A stretch of DNA of 64,000 nt from a virus. Location of the stretch: positions 47,783-111,782 of IMG/VR virus record IMGVR_UViG_3300044701_004608; one strand, written 5' to 3'. The translations under genes were made by a program, and so were the position numbers. Below the pieces are notes generated by a model that made no database searches, had not been told where the DNA came from, and was given only the letters and a program-made list of their open reading frames with translations. Shown here piece by piece: positions 1 to 7,877 of this stretch (positions are counted from its first letter, which is position 1; every line of letters begins with the position of its first letter).

Positions 1-276
1 GTTACGGGCGAGTAGTGTGACTTCGATGCCTTTTTGTTCGGCGATCTCAAAGGGCAACACCGCTACTACAGCAGATCCGTCACTATGGATACGGACGGTG
101 ATGTCTTGGGCCCGGTCTTCGTCGTAATCGAAGATAGCTTTAAGGGTTTCGATGACGAACTCCATTGTAGTTGTCTCGTCATTGATATAGATCACCTTGA
201 AGAAGGGCGGCTCTTTGATGGAAAGGTCTTCGGCGATTCGGGGTCTCACGATAGTTTCAGTTTTTGTGTCTGCCAT
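1..276 (-). CDS. clpS: ClpS-like adaptor of the Clp protease (3' end cut by window)
   Basis: The 92 visible codons translate to a ClpS core: FKVIYINDETTTMEFVIETL, a run of acidic residues, then IHSDGSAVVAVLPFEIAEQK, matching the family pattern of NDdyTTMEFV, VHxxG and eiAE. In bacteria ClpS delivers N-degron substrates to ClpAP or ClpCP. The start ATG at 276 gives an N-terminal extension of about 25 residues before the core; no strong ribosome site is seen. The reading frame is open at base 1, so the C-terminus is missing. A phage copy could redirect or block host proteolysis; that is inference. Confidence 0.85.
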   Translation of the reverse strand, partial: MADTKTETIVRPRIAEDLSIKEPPFFKVIYINDETTTMEFVIETLKAIFDYDEDRAQDITVRIHSDGSAVVAVLPFEIAEQKGIEVTLLARN

Positions 277-333
277 GTCATGTCCAGTATTTAATCGAAA
301 GTCAAACAAGGGCGGGTCTCCCCGCCCAGGGCA

Positions 334-774
334 TCACTTAGCAAAAGTGATGGCGATCTTTTTAGGCTTCTTCTCCTCGGGAACCACATGCTCGAGTGCT
401 ACACTCAAGATACCATTCTTGACTGTGGCGGCACGCACTTCCACGTTGTCTGCCAGGGTGAATCTGCGAACGAAACTGCGAGCAGAAATACCACGATGCA
501 GATACTCAGGAGTATCTTCCTGCTTGGCACGCTCACCGGCCACGGTCAGCACGCCATCTTTGAGCTCAACGTCGAGTTCTTCTTCGTTGAACCCAGCCAC
601 TGCTACTTCGACCACATAATGTGCGTCGTCGAGCTTGACCACGTTATAAGGAGGATAGTTATCGCCTTTGCTGTTAGCGAAAGTGCGATTCAGTTCCTCA
701 AACATACGGTCGAAGCCGATAGCATGGCGGTGTAATGTAGGAAGATCAAAAGTGGAAAAAGTATATTGTGTCAT
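334..774 (-). CDS. hsp20: Hsp20/IbpA-like small heat shock protein
   Basis: 146 residues with an alpha-crystallin domain at about 40-135. The N-terminus (AIGFDRMFEELN), YPPYNV, the AVAGFNEEEL segment and the VKNGILSVAL signature with VVPEEKKPKKI align with E. coli IbpA by eye. Such proteins are ATP-independent holdases in the cytoplasm and are common in marine T4-like phages. A GGAGAA-type ribosome site precedes the ATG, and a perfect TATAAATA late-promoter box lies about 70 bases upstream, so late expression is likely. Confidence 0.95.
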   Translation of the reverse strand: MTQYTFSTFDLPTLHRHAIGFDRMFEELNRTFANSKGDNYPPYNVVKLDDAHYVVEVAVAGFNEEELDVELKDGVLTVAGERAKQEDTPEYLHRGISARSFVRRFTLADNVEVRAATVKNGILSVALEHVVPEEKKPKKIAITFAK

Positions 775-841
775 AATATTCTCCTTTATTAAGCAAGTAT
801 GACGTTAATGAAATGTAGCCCGACCATCGGCGCTACATATG

Positions 842-849
842 TATTTATA
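842..849 (-). promoter_or_regulatory. T4-type late promoter box for hsp20
   Basis: Minus-strand TATAAATA, identical to the T4 late consensus, 67 bases upstream of the hsp20 start and in a non-coding gap. Confidence 0.6.
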
Positions 850-874
850 CAGTTTTATTTGGTGAATGTCAAGA

Positions 875-1219
875 CTATTGTAAGTCTTCGTTGGGATCAT
901 CGTCCAATTCTTCGCGGGCGAGATTCAACATGATTTGGTATTGTTCCCAGGCGTGTTGCACAGCAGGGTGTGTTTCACGGATGCGTTGGTCGGCACGGTG
1001 TTGATCCAAAATCTCGCGATCTTCCAGCCAGCCACTGATTCCATCCCAGTTGGTGCCATCGAGTGTTATGGTATCTACTGTGTTTATGGTGTATGCGGGC
1101 TGTGCAGCGGCGTAATCGGAAATATCGATAGTGATATTGCTATCTGACAGATCGATGACGCAATCTGCGGATTCTGCGCCAGACTCGGCGGTGAAGATGA
1201 AGACGTCTTTATCGTCCAT
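875..1219 (-). CDS. Conserved acidic hypothetical protein
   Basis: 114 residues, strongly acidic, with no recognised domain. The N-terminal half is rich in short beta-type runs (CVIDLSDSNITIDISDYAAA), the C-terminal half is helical and ends in EELDDDPNEDLQ. The ATG at 1219 overlaps the bS21 stop codon (TGATG), so it is probably translated by coupling and co-expressed with bS21. No function can be assigned. Confidence 0.75.
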   Translation of the reverse strand: MDDKDVFIFTAESGAESADCVIDLSDSNITIDISDYAAAQPAYTINTVDTITLDGTNWDGISGWLEDREILDQHRADQRIRETHPAVQHAWEQYQIMLNLAREELDDDPNEDLQ

Positions 1220-1467
1220 CAATATAGACGTTTTGGTAGGCTTTCGTCGCGCAGTTTTTTCTGCCAGCGATTTTTCGCTGCCGCTTTCTTTTTCTTGCGG
1301 GTCACGTTGGGTTTCTCGTAAGTTTCACGATCACGGAGATCTTGTAGTTTTCCGCTTTCCATGATCTTCTTTTTGAATTTCCGGAGAGCTTTTTCCACAT
1401 TACCATCTTGCCCCACGAAAACTGTGGAACCCATAAGCCTGCGATAAGGATCTTTGTTATATGACAT
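1219..1467 (-). CDS. rpsU: Phage-encoded ribosomal protein bS21
   Basis: 82 residues. From about residue 17 it follows bS21 closely: VEKALRKFKKKIMESGKL, then RDRETYEKPNVTRKKKKA and a C-terminal KRLY that matches RRTRLY of E. coli. The N-terminus is about 12 residues longer than in E. coli. bS21 sits on the small subunit near the anti-Shine-Dalgarno helix and helps translation initiation. Viral bS21 genes are known from aquatic phages, and the proposed role is swapping into host ribosomes to favour phage mRNAs. Highly basic, as expected for an rRNA-binding protein. Confidence 0.93.
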   Translation of the reverse strand: MSYNKDPYRRLMGSTVFVGQDGNVEKALRKFKKKIMESGKLQDLRDRETYEKPNVTRKKKKAAAKNRWQKKLRDESLPKRLY

Positions 1468-1518
1468 ATCAATAAGTATTTAGCAAAATAATATAGTACT
1501 ATTTAGATTTTCGCAAGA

Positions 1519-1908
1519 CTATTCGGACAAATCAATCTTTTGCTGATTCTGTATATAAAGTAAAAAATATTCTTGTGCCGATTTGATGTGCTTGGCGGTT
1601 GATAGGAATCTTTTTGGGCCATAATGATAGGCTTTTTGGTGTTCAACTAAACGGTCTTTGATGGGAGAAATCTTTGAGGGTTCAGTATTGATCAACACCG
1701 TATCTACTAAATTAAACACAGTTTCCAACCATTTAAGATCGTCAAAGATATCAGCATAGAGATAGACATCAAAGTCTGTTCCGGCAGTTTTACATATCAT
1801 GCCTAAGTCTAATACAGTTTTTTGATTGGGGTCAATAACCAATACTGAATGGTTTTGTCTTTGTTCTAATTCGAGTATGTCTGGGGGGCTGATAAAGTTA
1901 CTATGCAT
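1519..1908 (-). CDS. Hypothetical protein
   Basis: 129 residues with no family I recognise. The middle part (SVLVIDPNQKTVLDLGMICK, later DTVLINTEPSKISPI) has the alternating beta/alpha look of a small alpha/beta fold resembling a receiver or Rossmann-like domain, but no catalytic motif is visible. It overlaps the upstream membrane-protein gene by 8 bases, so the two are co-transcribed. Confidence 0.75.
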   Translation of the reverse strand: MHSNFISPPDILELEQRQNHSVLVIDPNQKTVLDLGMICKTAGTDFDVYLYADIFDDLKWLETVFNLVDTVLINTEPSKISPIKDRLVEHQKAYHYGPKRFLSTAKHIKSAQEYFLLYIQNQQKIDLSE

Positions 1909-3574
1909 TTTTTCCCGAAATTTTTAGATATTCATCAACTTGTGCTCGTTCGATATCATTAAGATCATCGCGGTCGTATTCACCGGATTTAATGCGTTCA
2001 ACGAGATGCAGTATATATTGTTCGTTATAGGCATAAGAATCTGTGGATTTTTTATCAACCTCTATCCACTTAGTGCCGTTCCATTTGAAGAGTTTGCTTG
2101 GCAAGTAATCTACTCGAAGATAGAGATCTCCTTTGTTGGGATCGCTAGGGAAGCCGCTACCGAAACTGACCTCACCGCCGGACAGTGGCACATCATTGAC
2201 ATCAGCTACCAACGAAAACTCTTCTTCGAGATTTTTTGGCATCGTTGTTAGCTGTGATTTTTGTTTAAATTGGTTGAGTTCATTGATGGCTTGTTCAGCG
2301 GCTATCAAGGCTTCTTCCATTTGCACATGCAAATCATTTTGTTGCTGTCTTAGGTCTTCAATCTCTTTGTTTTTCTTTTCGATCTCAACCGAGAGCACCG
2401 AATTGCGCTCAGTAATTTCAAAATTTTCTTTCTTTCTTTGATCTGCTATCTCTATAAAAGACGTGAGTTCAGTATCAATAGTCCTGATCGCTGTTTCAAA
2501 TTCTTGGATCTCAGAGTTTAATTTTTCTATATGTTGAGTCTGCTGGCGTATAGTTTCTTCGTAGGCGATCTGTTGTTGTTCGATTTCTTGTATGGATCGT
2601 GCCTGATCAATTATAAGATCAACATCGATTTCGGGTTCGATCTGTTGTGCTAGTTCGTTAGCACGATCAAGGTCGGACAGATCTTCATTCGCCACTGGTG
2701 CTTGCGCCAGTTCGTTACCCTCCTCTTTCTCGATCTCTTTTTTCCTCATCACTTCTCGATGATGGTCTTCGGTTTCAAAGTTTATTCCTTTAGCCCATTC
2801 GATCTGTTTGCTACCGGCAAGGATCAGCACGATAGCCAGTGGGTCGAACACTAGAACGATGAGTATGATCACCCAGCGCACGGCTTTTTCTAGTGTATTG
2901 GTATCAGGATTGTCACCATAGATCAGTGCGGCCACATATTTCACAGGACCCACTTCGGCTTCGATCTTGCGAAGATCTTTGGCTATAGGTGCTTTCTGTT
3001 CTTGTAACTTTACGATATTGGCCTGGGCCTGTTCGACTTGCTTGGTTAGTGCGGCACGATCTCGGGCCTGCTGTCTGCGGATCTGTAATGAGCGTTCAGC
3101 CGCACTATTAAGTTTAGTGGAACCATCTTTTAATTTAACTTCTTGATCCCCACTGGCGATGACACCATTGACGGCGGCGTCCATCTGTTTGATGACTGCT
3201 TGTGCGTTGGCGATATTATCACGCTCGATCTTGATCTTCTCATCGATGAGTGCTACCTGCGCGGCCACATCACCGGTGGGTACAGTCTGATCGAGGTGTG
3301 CCTTGGAAAGGAACCCAAAGATGCCCATGCTGGTGAGTAACATCAAGAAAGCCAGGGCAGGCACTAGATAACATTTATATGTCCAGGTAGCTCGACCCCA
3401 GTTGCGATGCAACCATACAGCAGTCATGAGCTTGCCGGCCTCGAGCGCACCGCCCATGATCACGATGGGCCAGAAAGCCGCCGCGAATATGGCTGTGAGA
3501 CCTAATATGGAGTAATAGGCAGCGACCACAGAAATCACTATGGCCACTGCCAGAGTCGCTATACCTAAAAACAT
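1901..3574 (-). CDS. Membrane-anchored coiled-coil protein
   Basis: 557 residues. Membrane segments are visible at about 2-42 (one or two), 68-90 and 225-255. Between them (about 100-220) and after them (about 290-420) are long heptad-rich, charged coiled coils. The C-terminal 100 residues hold a small WNGTKWIEVDK-type domain seen in phage structural proteins. The layout suggests an inner-membrane protein spanning or bridging to the cytoplasm. No enzymatic motif is seen. Function unknown; an infection-stage membrane scaffold is one possibility. Confidence 0.85.
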   Translation of the reverse strand: MFLGIATLAVAIVISVVAAYYSILGLTAIFAAAFWPIVIMGGALEAGKLMTAVWLHRNWGRATWTYKCYLVPALAFLMLLTSMGIFGFLSKAHLDQTVPTGDVAAQVALIDEKIKIERDNIANAQAVIKQMDAAVNGVIASGDQEVKLKDGSTKLNSAAERSLQIRRQQARDRAALTKQVEQAQANIVKLQEQKAPIAKDLRKIEAEVGPVKYVAALIYGDNPDTNTLEKAVRWVIILIVLVFDPLAIVLILAGSKQIEWAKGINFETEDHHREVMRKKEIEKEEGNELAQAPVANEDLSDLDRANELAQQIEPEIDVDLIIDQARSIQEIEQQQIAYEETIRQQTQHIEKLNSEIQEFETAIRTIDTELTSFIEIADQRKKENFEITERNSVLSVEIEKKNKEIEDLRQQQNDLHVQMEEALIAAEQAINELNQFKQKSQLTTMPKNLEEEFSLVADVNDVPLSGGEVSFGSGFPSDPNKGDLYLRVDYLPSKLFKWNGTKWIEVDKKSTDSYAYNEQYILHLVERIKSGEYDRDDLNDIERAQVDEYLKISGKNA

Positions 3575-3633
3575 GATTATGTATTTAACCCTAGAGTTGT
3601 TAAAAAATATAGTAGCAGAAACTCAGAGATAAA

Positions 3634-3843
3634 TCAACCGAGAATAGTAGGTTTCCACGCCAAACACCAGTATTCTGGACGTACTGGTGCGAACCAGCGA
3701 CGGCACTGCCCAGAATCGAAATAGCCGCAATTACCACAGGCTTGGCTTCCCGGTGTTACACCGGGCACACCCGAAAGCTGATATTCGGGCGGCAGCTTTG
3801 GGCATATAGGTGTGCCATCGGGATACAGCCTCTGGTCACTCAC
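3634..3843 (-). CDS. Small cysteine-rich protein
   Basis: 69 residues starting at a GTG preceded by GGAGG at good spacing; it overlaps the upstream gene by 8 bases. Five cysteines: C14, then CGNC, QC and WC, a pattern that could bind zinc or an iron-sulfur cluster (CGNCGYFDSGQCRRW). Small proteins of this CxxC type occur in marine T4-like phages. Metal binding is inference. Confidence 0.75.
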   Translation of the reverse strand: MSDQRLYPDGTPICPKLPPEYQLSGVPGVTPGSQACGNCGYFDSGQCRRWFAPVRPEYWCLAWKPTILG

Positions 3844-4618
3844 TGGACGCCTCCGTGAAACGATCTGGGAACTGCAGGACTATGCCTTTGGCGAATATGT
3901 CCGAAAACGCTGGCGTGCCATCATACTGTCCGGCCAGGATGATACGGTGCGCTGTGTCCACCGCTTCGATATCGGCAGGCCAGTTTTTGCTGACGCGGGC
4001 ACGACATTGTTCGATCCAGGCCTGGAGCACTTTGCCAAAGATGGCCTTGACCACATCGGCGGGCCAGTGCTGGGGGTTGGCTTTTTGTGCGAAGTTGGCG
4101 AAATCGTCGAGTTCGGCATCGACTTTCTTGACTAAGGCATCGATGTTGCCGCCTTTCTTGAGCGTCTGCACGATCTCTAGTACTGTGAGTACAAACGATC
4201 TCATGTATTGTGCCAACTGTTTGCTGGCTACTAATCCATAGTAGGGGCGAACCGAGTCACCGATCTCGTCGATGTTTTGGAACAGTTGCTCTTCGACCAC
4301 GGCCAAGTCTTCGCCGTTGTGCAAGGCGCTGGTGATGTAGTTGCGCAGTCTCCACAGGTATCTAGCCCAGATGGTGCGCTGGTCCATGCGCCAAGTCACA
4401 GCGGGTTCTGTGTTGAACACCGATATCGTGCCGGGCACATACATGGCTGTTTCTGTGACCACTACGCCGTTGCCGTTGGGGTTACCGTTGCCGTTGGTGT
4501 AGCCGTTGCCGTTAGTGTAGCCGTTGCCGTTGAGTTTGACGCCGTTGATGGCTTCCAGGGCCAAGGGATGATCAAAGTGTTCTTCTTTGATGGTGTGTGT
4601 TATGAGTTTGTAAACCAT
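3836..4618 (-). CDS. Helical protein, paralogue of the 8.6 kb gene
   Basis: 260 residues. The N-terminal 60 residues include a tandem NGNGYT/NGNGNP repeat, encoded by a short DNA repeat around 4470-4535. The rest is all-helical: WARYLWRLRNYITSALHNGE, YYGLVAS, then SKNWPADIEAVDTAHR and a final FAKGIVLQFPDRF. The C-terminal half is clearly homologous to the protein at 8559-9173. From memory the pattern also recalls a bacillar family often misannotated as acetylglutamate kinase; that link is unverified. An AAGGAG site precedes the ATG. Confidence 0.82.
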   Translation of the reverse strand: MVYKLITHTIKEEHFDHPLALEAINGVKLNGNGYTNGNGYTNGNGNPNGNGVVVTETAMYVPGTISVFNTEPAVTWRMDQRTIWARYLWRLRNYITSALHNGEDLAVVEEQLFQNIDEIGDSVRPYYGLVASKQLAQYMRSFVLTVLEIVQTLKKGGNIDALVKKVDAELDDFANFAQKANPQHWPADVVKAIFGKVLQAWIEQCRARVSKNWPADIEAVDTAHRIILAGQYDGTPAFSDIFAKGIVLQFPDRFTEASSE

Positions 4619-4633
4619 TTTAAATCTCCTTTG

Positions 4634-5155
4634 TTAAGATTGTTGTACATTGGCGATGACCCACCATGCGCCGTTTTGTCCCAGCAGAGTCACTGACTCA
4701 TAGGGTTGTTGCAATTCAAGTTCTTGATCTCTGCCTTCGAGATCGTTGCCACCTTGTGGGATGATCTTGGTCTTGTAGCCGCCGGGGCCACGCTGGTCCT
4801 TGATGATCAGGATCCTACAGATGGCACCTATCACTGGCAGTTTGATATCCACTGTCTTGCCCACGGATGGTTTGACGACTCCGATGTAGTAGTCATCGCT
4901 TTGTACCGTGTAGTCGGCGTTGACATAGCGTGTGACGCAGTTGTGATTACCCCCGCCACCGTTGGCGCTCAATGTACCATCGGCGGCCACTGTGAGACCT
5001 GTGCCGACCTTGACCACGCCCAGATCAGTGGTGGTGGCGATGTCAGCATCGATTTCAAAGTCCACGTTGCCAGCAGGCGCTGTAGGATCCGGAGGTATGC
5101 TTTGTTTCAAGGCTCGCCCTGCTCGCACTGCGGTGGGTGCGCGGAAGTAACTCAT
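4634..5155 (-). CDS. Probable virion protein, family of four paralogues (1)
   Basis: 173 residues, glycine- and beta-rich. It has two modules shared with the next three genes: a TTTDLGVVKVGTGLTVAADG linker type repeat, and a C-terminal domain beginning at DDYYIGVV and ending at a tryptophan-containing strand (NGAWWVIAN). Such modules are typical of phage fibre or decoration proteins. GGAGCG precedes the ATG. Confidence 0.8.
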   Translation of the reverse strand: MSYFRAPTAVRAGRALKQSIPPDPTAPAGNVDFEIDADIATTTDLGVVKVGTGLTVAADGTLSANGGGGNHNCVTRYVNADYTVQSDDYYIGVVKPSVGKTVDIKLPVIGAICRILIIKDQRGPGGYKTKIIPQGGNDLEGRDQELELQQPYESVTLLGQNGAWWVIANVQQS

Positions 5156-5164
5156 GATCGCTCC

Positions 5165-5557
5165 TTAGACCACGTGCCATTCCGTGCCACGGAAGATGAA
5201 ACTCACTGATCCGTAAGTCACGGTGTTGACGAAAGTGGCAGATCCATCGATGGTCTCGCCGCCAGTACCTTGGATGGTGATGTTGCCGGATCCTGGGCCC
5301 AGTTCGTCTTTGATGATGAACATCTTGCCATCGGTGCCAGTGGGCAGCGTGATGGTAGTGGCCACAGCCGAGTTCACTCCGATGTAGTAGTCATCGTTGG
5401 TGGCCGCGTAGTCCACTGTGACCACTGTAGTATTGTAGATGGGATTGCTGGGCGAGCCGCCTGTGACAGAGATCACGCCCCCGGTGATGGTTATTCCTGT
5501 GCCGGCCTGTACTAGGCCGAAATCTGTGGTTGATGCTAAAGGTACTTTGTATGACAT
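5165..5557 (-). CDS. Probable virion protein, family of four paralogues (2)
   Basis: 130 residues. It begins MSYKVPLASTTDFGLVQAGT, then the DDYYIGVN module and a C-terminal FRGTEWHVV. It is nearly colinear with the protein at 6124-6558, which ends FNGTEWNVV. Beta-rich and cysteine-free, consistent with a particle surface protein. Specific role unknown. Confidence 0.8.
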   Translation of the reverse strand: MSYKVPLASTTDFGLVQAGTGITITGGVISVTGGSPSNPIYNTTVVTVDYAATNDDYYIGVNSAVATTITLPTGTDGKMFIIKDELGPGSGNITIQGTGGETIDGSATFVNTVTYGSVSFIFRGTEWHVV

Positions 5558-5569
5558 GGTGTTTTCCTT

Positions 5570-6124
5570 TTATAGTTGTATGATGGTGCATCTCACGCTG
5601 GGTGTCGCTGGTCGGATGGGCCCAACTTGTGCAGGTGTAGTCAACAATCGCATGTTGACATCAGTGCTTTGCCAAGCGACCTGTATGTTGTCGCCGGCGT
5701 TTAACGCCACGGTGAAATTCCACGACGCCACCAACACTCCCACGGTGCCTTCCACTGACACCTGAGAGTTGGTATTGGGATAGGCTGTGCCATTGCGTAT
5801 CAGCCATAGGTCTGCGAGATCCGTCCCAGCGTCGGTCTTGTCGATCTGTATCACGAACTGGAAGTTGTAGTTGGCATCCTTGCTCACAGTGATCTGGGAG
5901 CCACCCACCAATGTGATGCCCACGTTGATGGCAGAGTTGTCAAATGTGATGATGTTGACAGCGTTGGCCACTGGGTTGGTCTGTGTCTGTGTGCTGAAAA
6001 AGTAGGCTTGATCCAGCAAGGCCACCGGCACCACGCTGATCACCCCATCAGTGACAGACAGTCCGGAGCCGGACTGTACCACTCCATAGTCACCGGCGGT
6101 GCTGATGGGCTGCTTGTAGGTCAT
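5570..6124 (-). CDS. Probable virion protein, family of four paralogues (3)
   Basis: 184 residues. I chose the ATG at 6124, which overlaps the upstream stop (TAATG) and gives MTYKQPISTAGDYGVVQSG, parallel to its neighbours; an upstream in-frame start at 6139 is possible. The shared linker motif is followed by a different C-terminal domain of about 140 residues, beta-rich with a GDNIQVAWQST segment, like a compact jelly-roll or TNF-type fold. Confidence 0.78.
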   Translation of the reverse strand: MTYKQPISTAGDYGVVQSGSGLSVTDGVISVVPVALLDQAYFFSTQTQTNPVANAVNIITFDNSAINVGITLVGGSQITVSKDANYNFQFVIQIDKTDAGTDLADLWLIRNGTAYPNTNSQVSVEGTVGVLVASWNFTVALNAGDNIQVAWQSTDVNMRLLTTPAQVGPIRPATPSVRCTIIQL

Positions 6125-6558
6125 TACACCACGTTCCATTCCGTGCCGTTGAACACCAGGGTTATGCTGGCATAGTCGGTGTTGAGCACATAAGTGGCAG
6201 CACCATCTATGGTGTTGCCGTTGCCGGACACTGTTATGTTGTTGGTGTTGGCGTCACCGTCGATGTCCTTGATGATCAAGACCTGTCCCACGATGGGACT
6301 GGCTGGCAGCACCACAGTAGCTGGTGCCGCTATGTTCACGCCCAGATAGTAGTCTCCGGGTTGCACGGCGTAGGGCGTGGAATTCACTATCGTGACATTG
6401 ACCGGGCTGGGACTGCCAGTGAATGTGCCTAGATTGATGAAGTCATTTCCCCAGCCACCAATGCTGTTGTTGAGTTGTGACACTGGCGCAGGGCGTGCTA
6501 CGGGTAAGAGACCCGGGCGGCGTGGGCGGAATATTATCGGGCTGTAGTACTGGAACAT
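6124..6558 (-). CDS. Probable virion protein, family of four paralogues (4)
   Basis: 144 residues. A proline- and arginine-rich N-terminus (about 1-25) leads to a domain with GDYYLGVN and IIKDIDGDANTNNI, ending FNGTEWNVV. It closely matches the protein at 5165-5557 in its last 95 residues, so the pair arose by duplication. Probably a minor capsid, neck or fibre component. Confidence 0.8.
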   Translation of the reverse strand: MFQYYSPIIFRPRRPGLLPVARPAPVSQLNNSIGGWGNDFINLGTFTGSPSPVNVTIVNSTPYAVQPGDYYLGVNIAAPATVVLPASPIVGQVLIIKDIDGDANTNNITVSGNGNTIDGAATYVLNTDYASITLVFNGTEWNVV

Positions 6559-6948
6559 TTATTTTTCCTTGTTTTCGTCAATGATGTCTTGTGCGGTCAA
6601 CACCTGTTTGACCTTGTTGATTTTTTTGGTCACTTCGTCCAAATTGGAGAATAGTGGGCCGGCCGCGGGTGCTTGTTCCACTGGTTCTTCAACTTCTGAT
6701 TCTTTGTCGTCAACGACGAACTTGAGAAGTTGTTCGGCCCGCTCTAAAATCTGTGCTTCTGTGGGATAAGGTGCGAATGGTGGATATGGCAAGCGTTCCC
6801 GGCGAGTTTTCCACACCAGATCAGCATCTGCCAACCACTTGTTGTGATCTTCGGCGCGCTTGTTGATGTATTCTTCGTTGAGGAGGGTGCGCGCCATCCT
6901 CAAGACCTCCATCCTATGTTTGGCTAGTTCAATGTCCTTGTCTATCAT
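6559..6948 (-). CDS. Hypothetical helical protein
   Basis: 129 residues. The ATG at 6948 overlaps the upstream stop codon as ATGA and is preferred over an in-frame start at 6960. The N-terminal 70 residues are charged helix with a PYPPFAPYPTE linker; then an acidic segment (EVEEPVEQ) and a C-terminal helix. No recognised domain. Confidence 0.72.
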   Translation of the reverse strand: MIDKDIELAKHRMEVLRMARTLLNEEYINKRAEDHNKWLADADLVWKTRRERLPYPPFAPYPTEAQILERAEQLLKFVVDDKESEVEEPVEQAPAAGPLFSNLDEVTKKINKVKQVLTAQDIIDENKEK

Positions 6949-7148
6949 TGTTGTCCCCAATCACTGCGGTTCCATAATCTTTCATGTATGATATAACTGA
7001 TAGAGTTGATCACCAGTGTGGCAGCTCCTATCGATAGTCCTTTCCAGGGATCTCCAGTCACTACCCAACCCACTGTGCTGTTAGTGATCATCATCCAGAT
7101 CCTCCAGGTCAGAGTTTTGACTGCTGTGCGTGTCAGTGTGTCTGTCAT
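6945..7148 (-). CDS. DUF2061-like small membrane protein
   Basis: 67 residues. The motif RTAVKTLTWRIWMMITN followed by a second hydrophobic stretch and YIIHERLWNR matches the DUF2061 two-helix membrane family as I know it. It overlaps both neighbours by four bases (ATGA), in one translational unit with 6559-6948 and 7145-7396. Function unknown. Confidence 0.78.
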   Translation of the reverse strand: MTDTLTRTAVKTLTWRIWMMITNSTVGWVVTGDPWKGLSIGAATLVINSISYIIHERLWNRSDWGQQ

Positions 7149-7396
7149 TGCCAGCGATCTAGCACGATAATCAGCACAGAGATCAAGGCTGTGGCTATTG
7201 AAACTGCTGTACCCACTACCTTGATCGTCTCTTGTCGATGGTGGTCACGATATTCTTTGAGCCGGGCCAGATCGTGTTCGGCCTCATCTATTCGTTTCTC
7301 GAGTGCCTGGTATCGTTCATGGCACAATTCTACATGTGCCTCAAGGTTGTCGCGCTCGATGCCGAGATACTTTTTGGCTGTGACCACAAAACTCAT
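7145..7396 (-). CDS. Coiled-coil plus C-terminal membrane helix protein
   Basis: 83 residues: a short N-terminus, a charged coiled coil at about 15-55 carrying LEAHVELCHERY, and one membrane helix at about 60-80. The same LEAHVELC.ERY motif and layout recur in the gene at 24862-25131, so they are paralogues. Size and topology resemble XhlA-type hemolysin or accessory holin proteins, but this is only a possibility. Confidence 0.78.
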   Translation of the reverse strand: MSFVVTAKKYLGIERDNLEAHVELCHERYQALEKRIDEAEHDLARLKEYRDHHRQETIKVVGTAVSIATALISVLIIVLDRWQ

Positions 7397-7400
7397 TGTG

Positions 7401-7661
7401 TTAACCCACTACAGTTGGTGTAGAAGTCTGCGCAACGGTATCCATGTCGCCGGTGTTTATCAAACGCTGACCTGACACTGCACTACGGTTGTAGTTGCCT
7501 ACAAATGTGTTGTTGGCACTTTGTACCGCGCCTACCCCAGGATAACCGTATCCCACACCGTATCCGCCAAATCCATAATTTGGCCATCCCCAGCCGCCCC
7601 ATGGGTAACGACGGTGAGCAAAGCTACCGTAGAAGGGGTGGTGATGATATAAACTAAACAT
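7401..7661 (-). CDS. Small Gly/Tyr-rich protein with shared C-terminal tail
   Basis: 86 residues. The ATG at 7661 is chosen because AAGGAG precedes it at ideal spacing. Residues 5-50 are rich in His, Gly, Tyr and Trp (WGGWGWPNYGFGGYGVGYGY). The last 25 residues (QRLINTGDM...TSTPT) echo the tail of the protein at 7878-8441 (GLVNTGTM...TSTPT), suggesting a common interaction or packaging signal. Role unknown; low-complexity composition suggests a virion or assembly peptide. Confidence 0.72.
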   Translation of the reverse strand: MFSLYHHHPFYGSFAHRRYPWGGWGWPNYGFGGYGVGYGYPGVGAVQSANNTFVGNYNRSAVSGQRLINTGDMDTVAQTSTPTVVG

Positions 7662-7676
7662 ATTCAATCTCCTTGT

Positions 7677-7707
7677 TAAAAGACGAGCAGGGATCACCCG
7701 CTCGTCT
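7677..7707 (-). terminator. Hairpin terminator after the 48-residue Gly/Tyr gene
   Basis: AGACGAGC pairs with GCTCGTCT, extended by GGG/CCC, followed on the minus strand by TTTTAAC. It overlaps the leader of the next gene. Confidence 0.6.
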
Positions 7708-7715
7708 ACTCTCAA

Positions 7716-7862
7716 TTACCAGTAATAGGGACCGTAACCCCCACCGTAGTAGGGATAACCGTATCCATATCCCCAATATGGGTAGGCTAAGCCCCCATAG
7801 TAAGGATAACCAATACCGGCTGCCAGGTAAGGCCTGGCGTAACCCCAGGGCCTATAGAACAT
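7716..7862 (-). CDS. 48-residue Gly/Tyr/Pro-rich peptide
   Basis: Too short for usual gene finders but well supported: GGAGGAAG lies 6 bases before the ATG and a terminator follows the stop. The peptide is almost entirely Gly, Tyr, Pro and Trp (GYGYGYPYYGGGYGPYYW at the C-terminus). It resembles the low-complexity part of the protein at 7401-7661. Such compositions favour weak self-association; a structural or condensate role is inference. Confidence 0.72.
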   Translation of the reverse strand: MFYRPWGYARPYLAAGIGYPYYGGLAYPYWGYGYGYPYYGGGYGPYYW

Positions 7863-7877
7863 GGTCTCTTCCTCCGA

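Noticed and set aside
4470-4535. Tandem GTTGCCGTT repeats as CRISPR or iteron
   Set aside because: They encode an NGNGYT protein repeat in frame, with no spacers.
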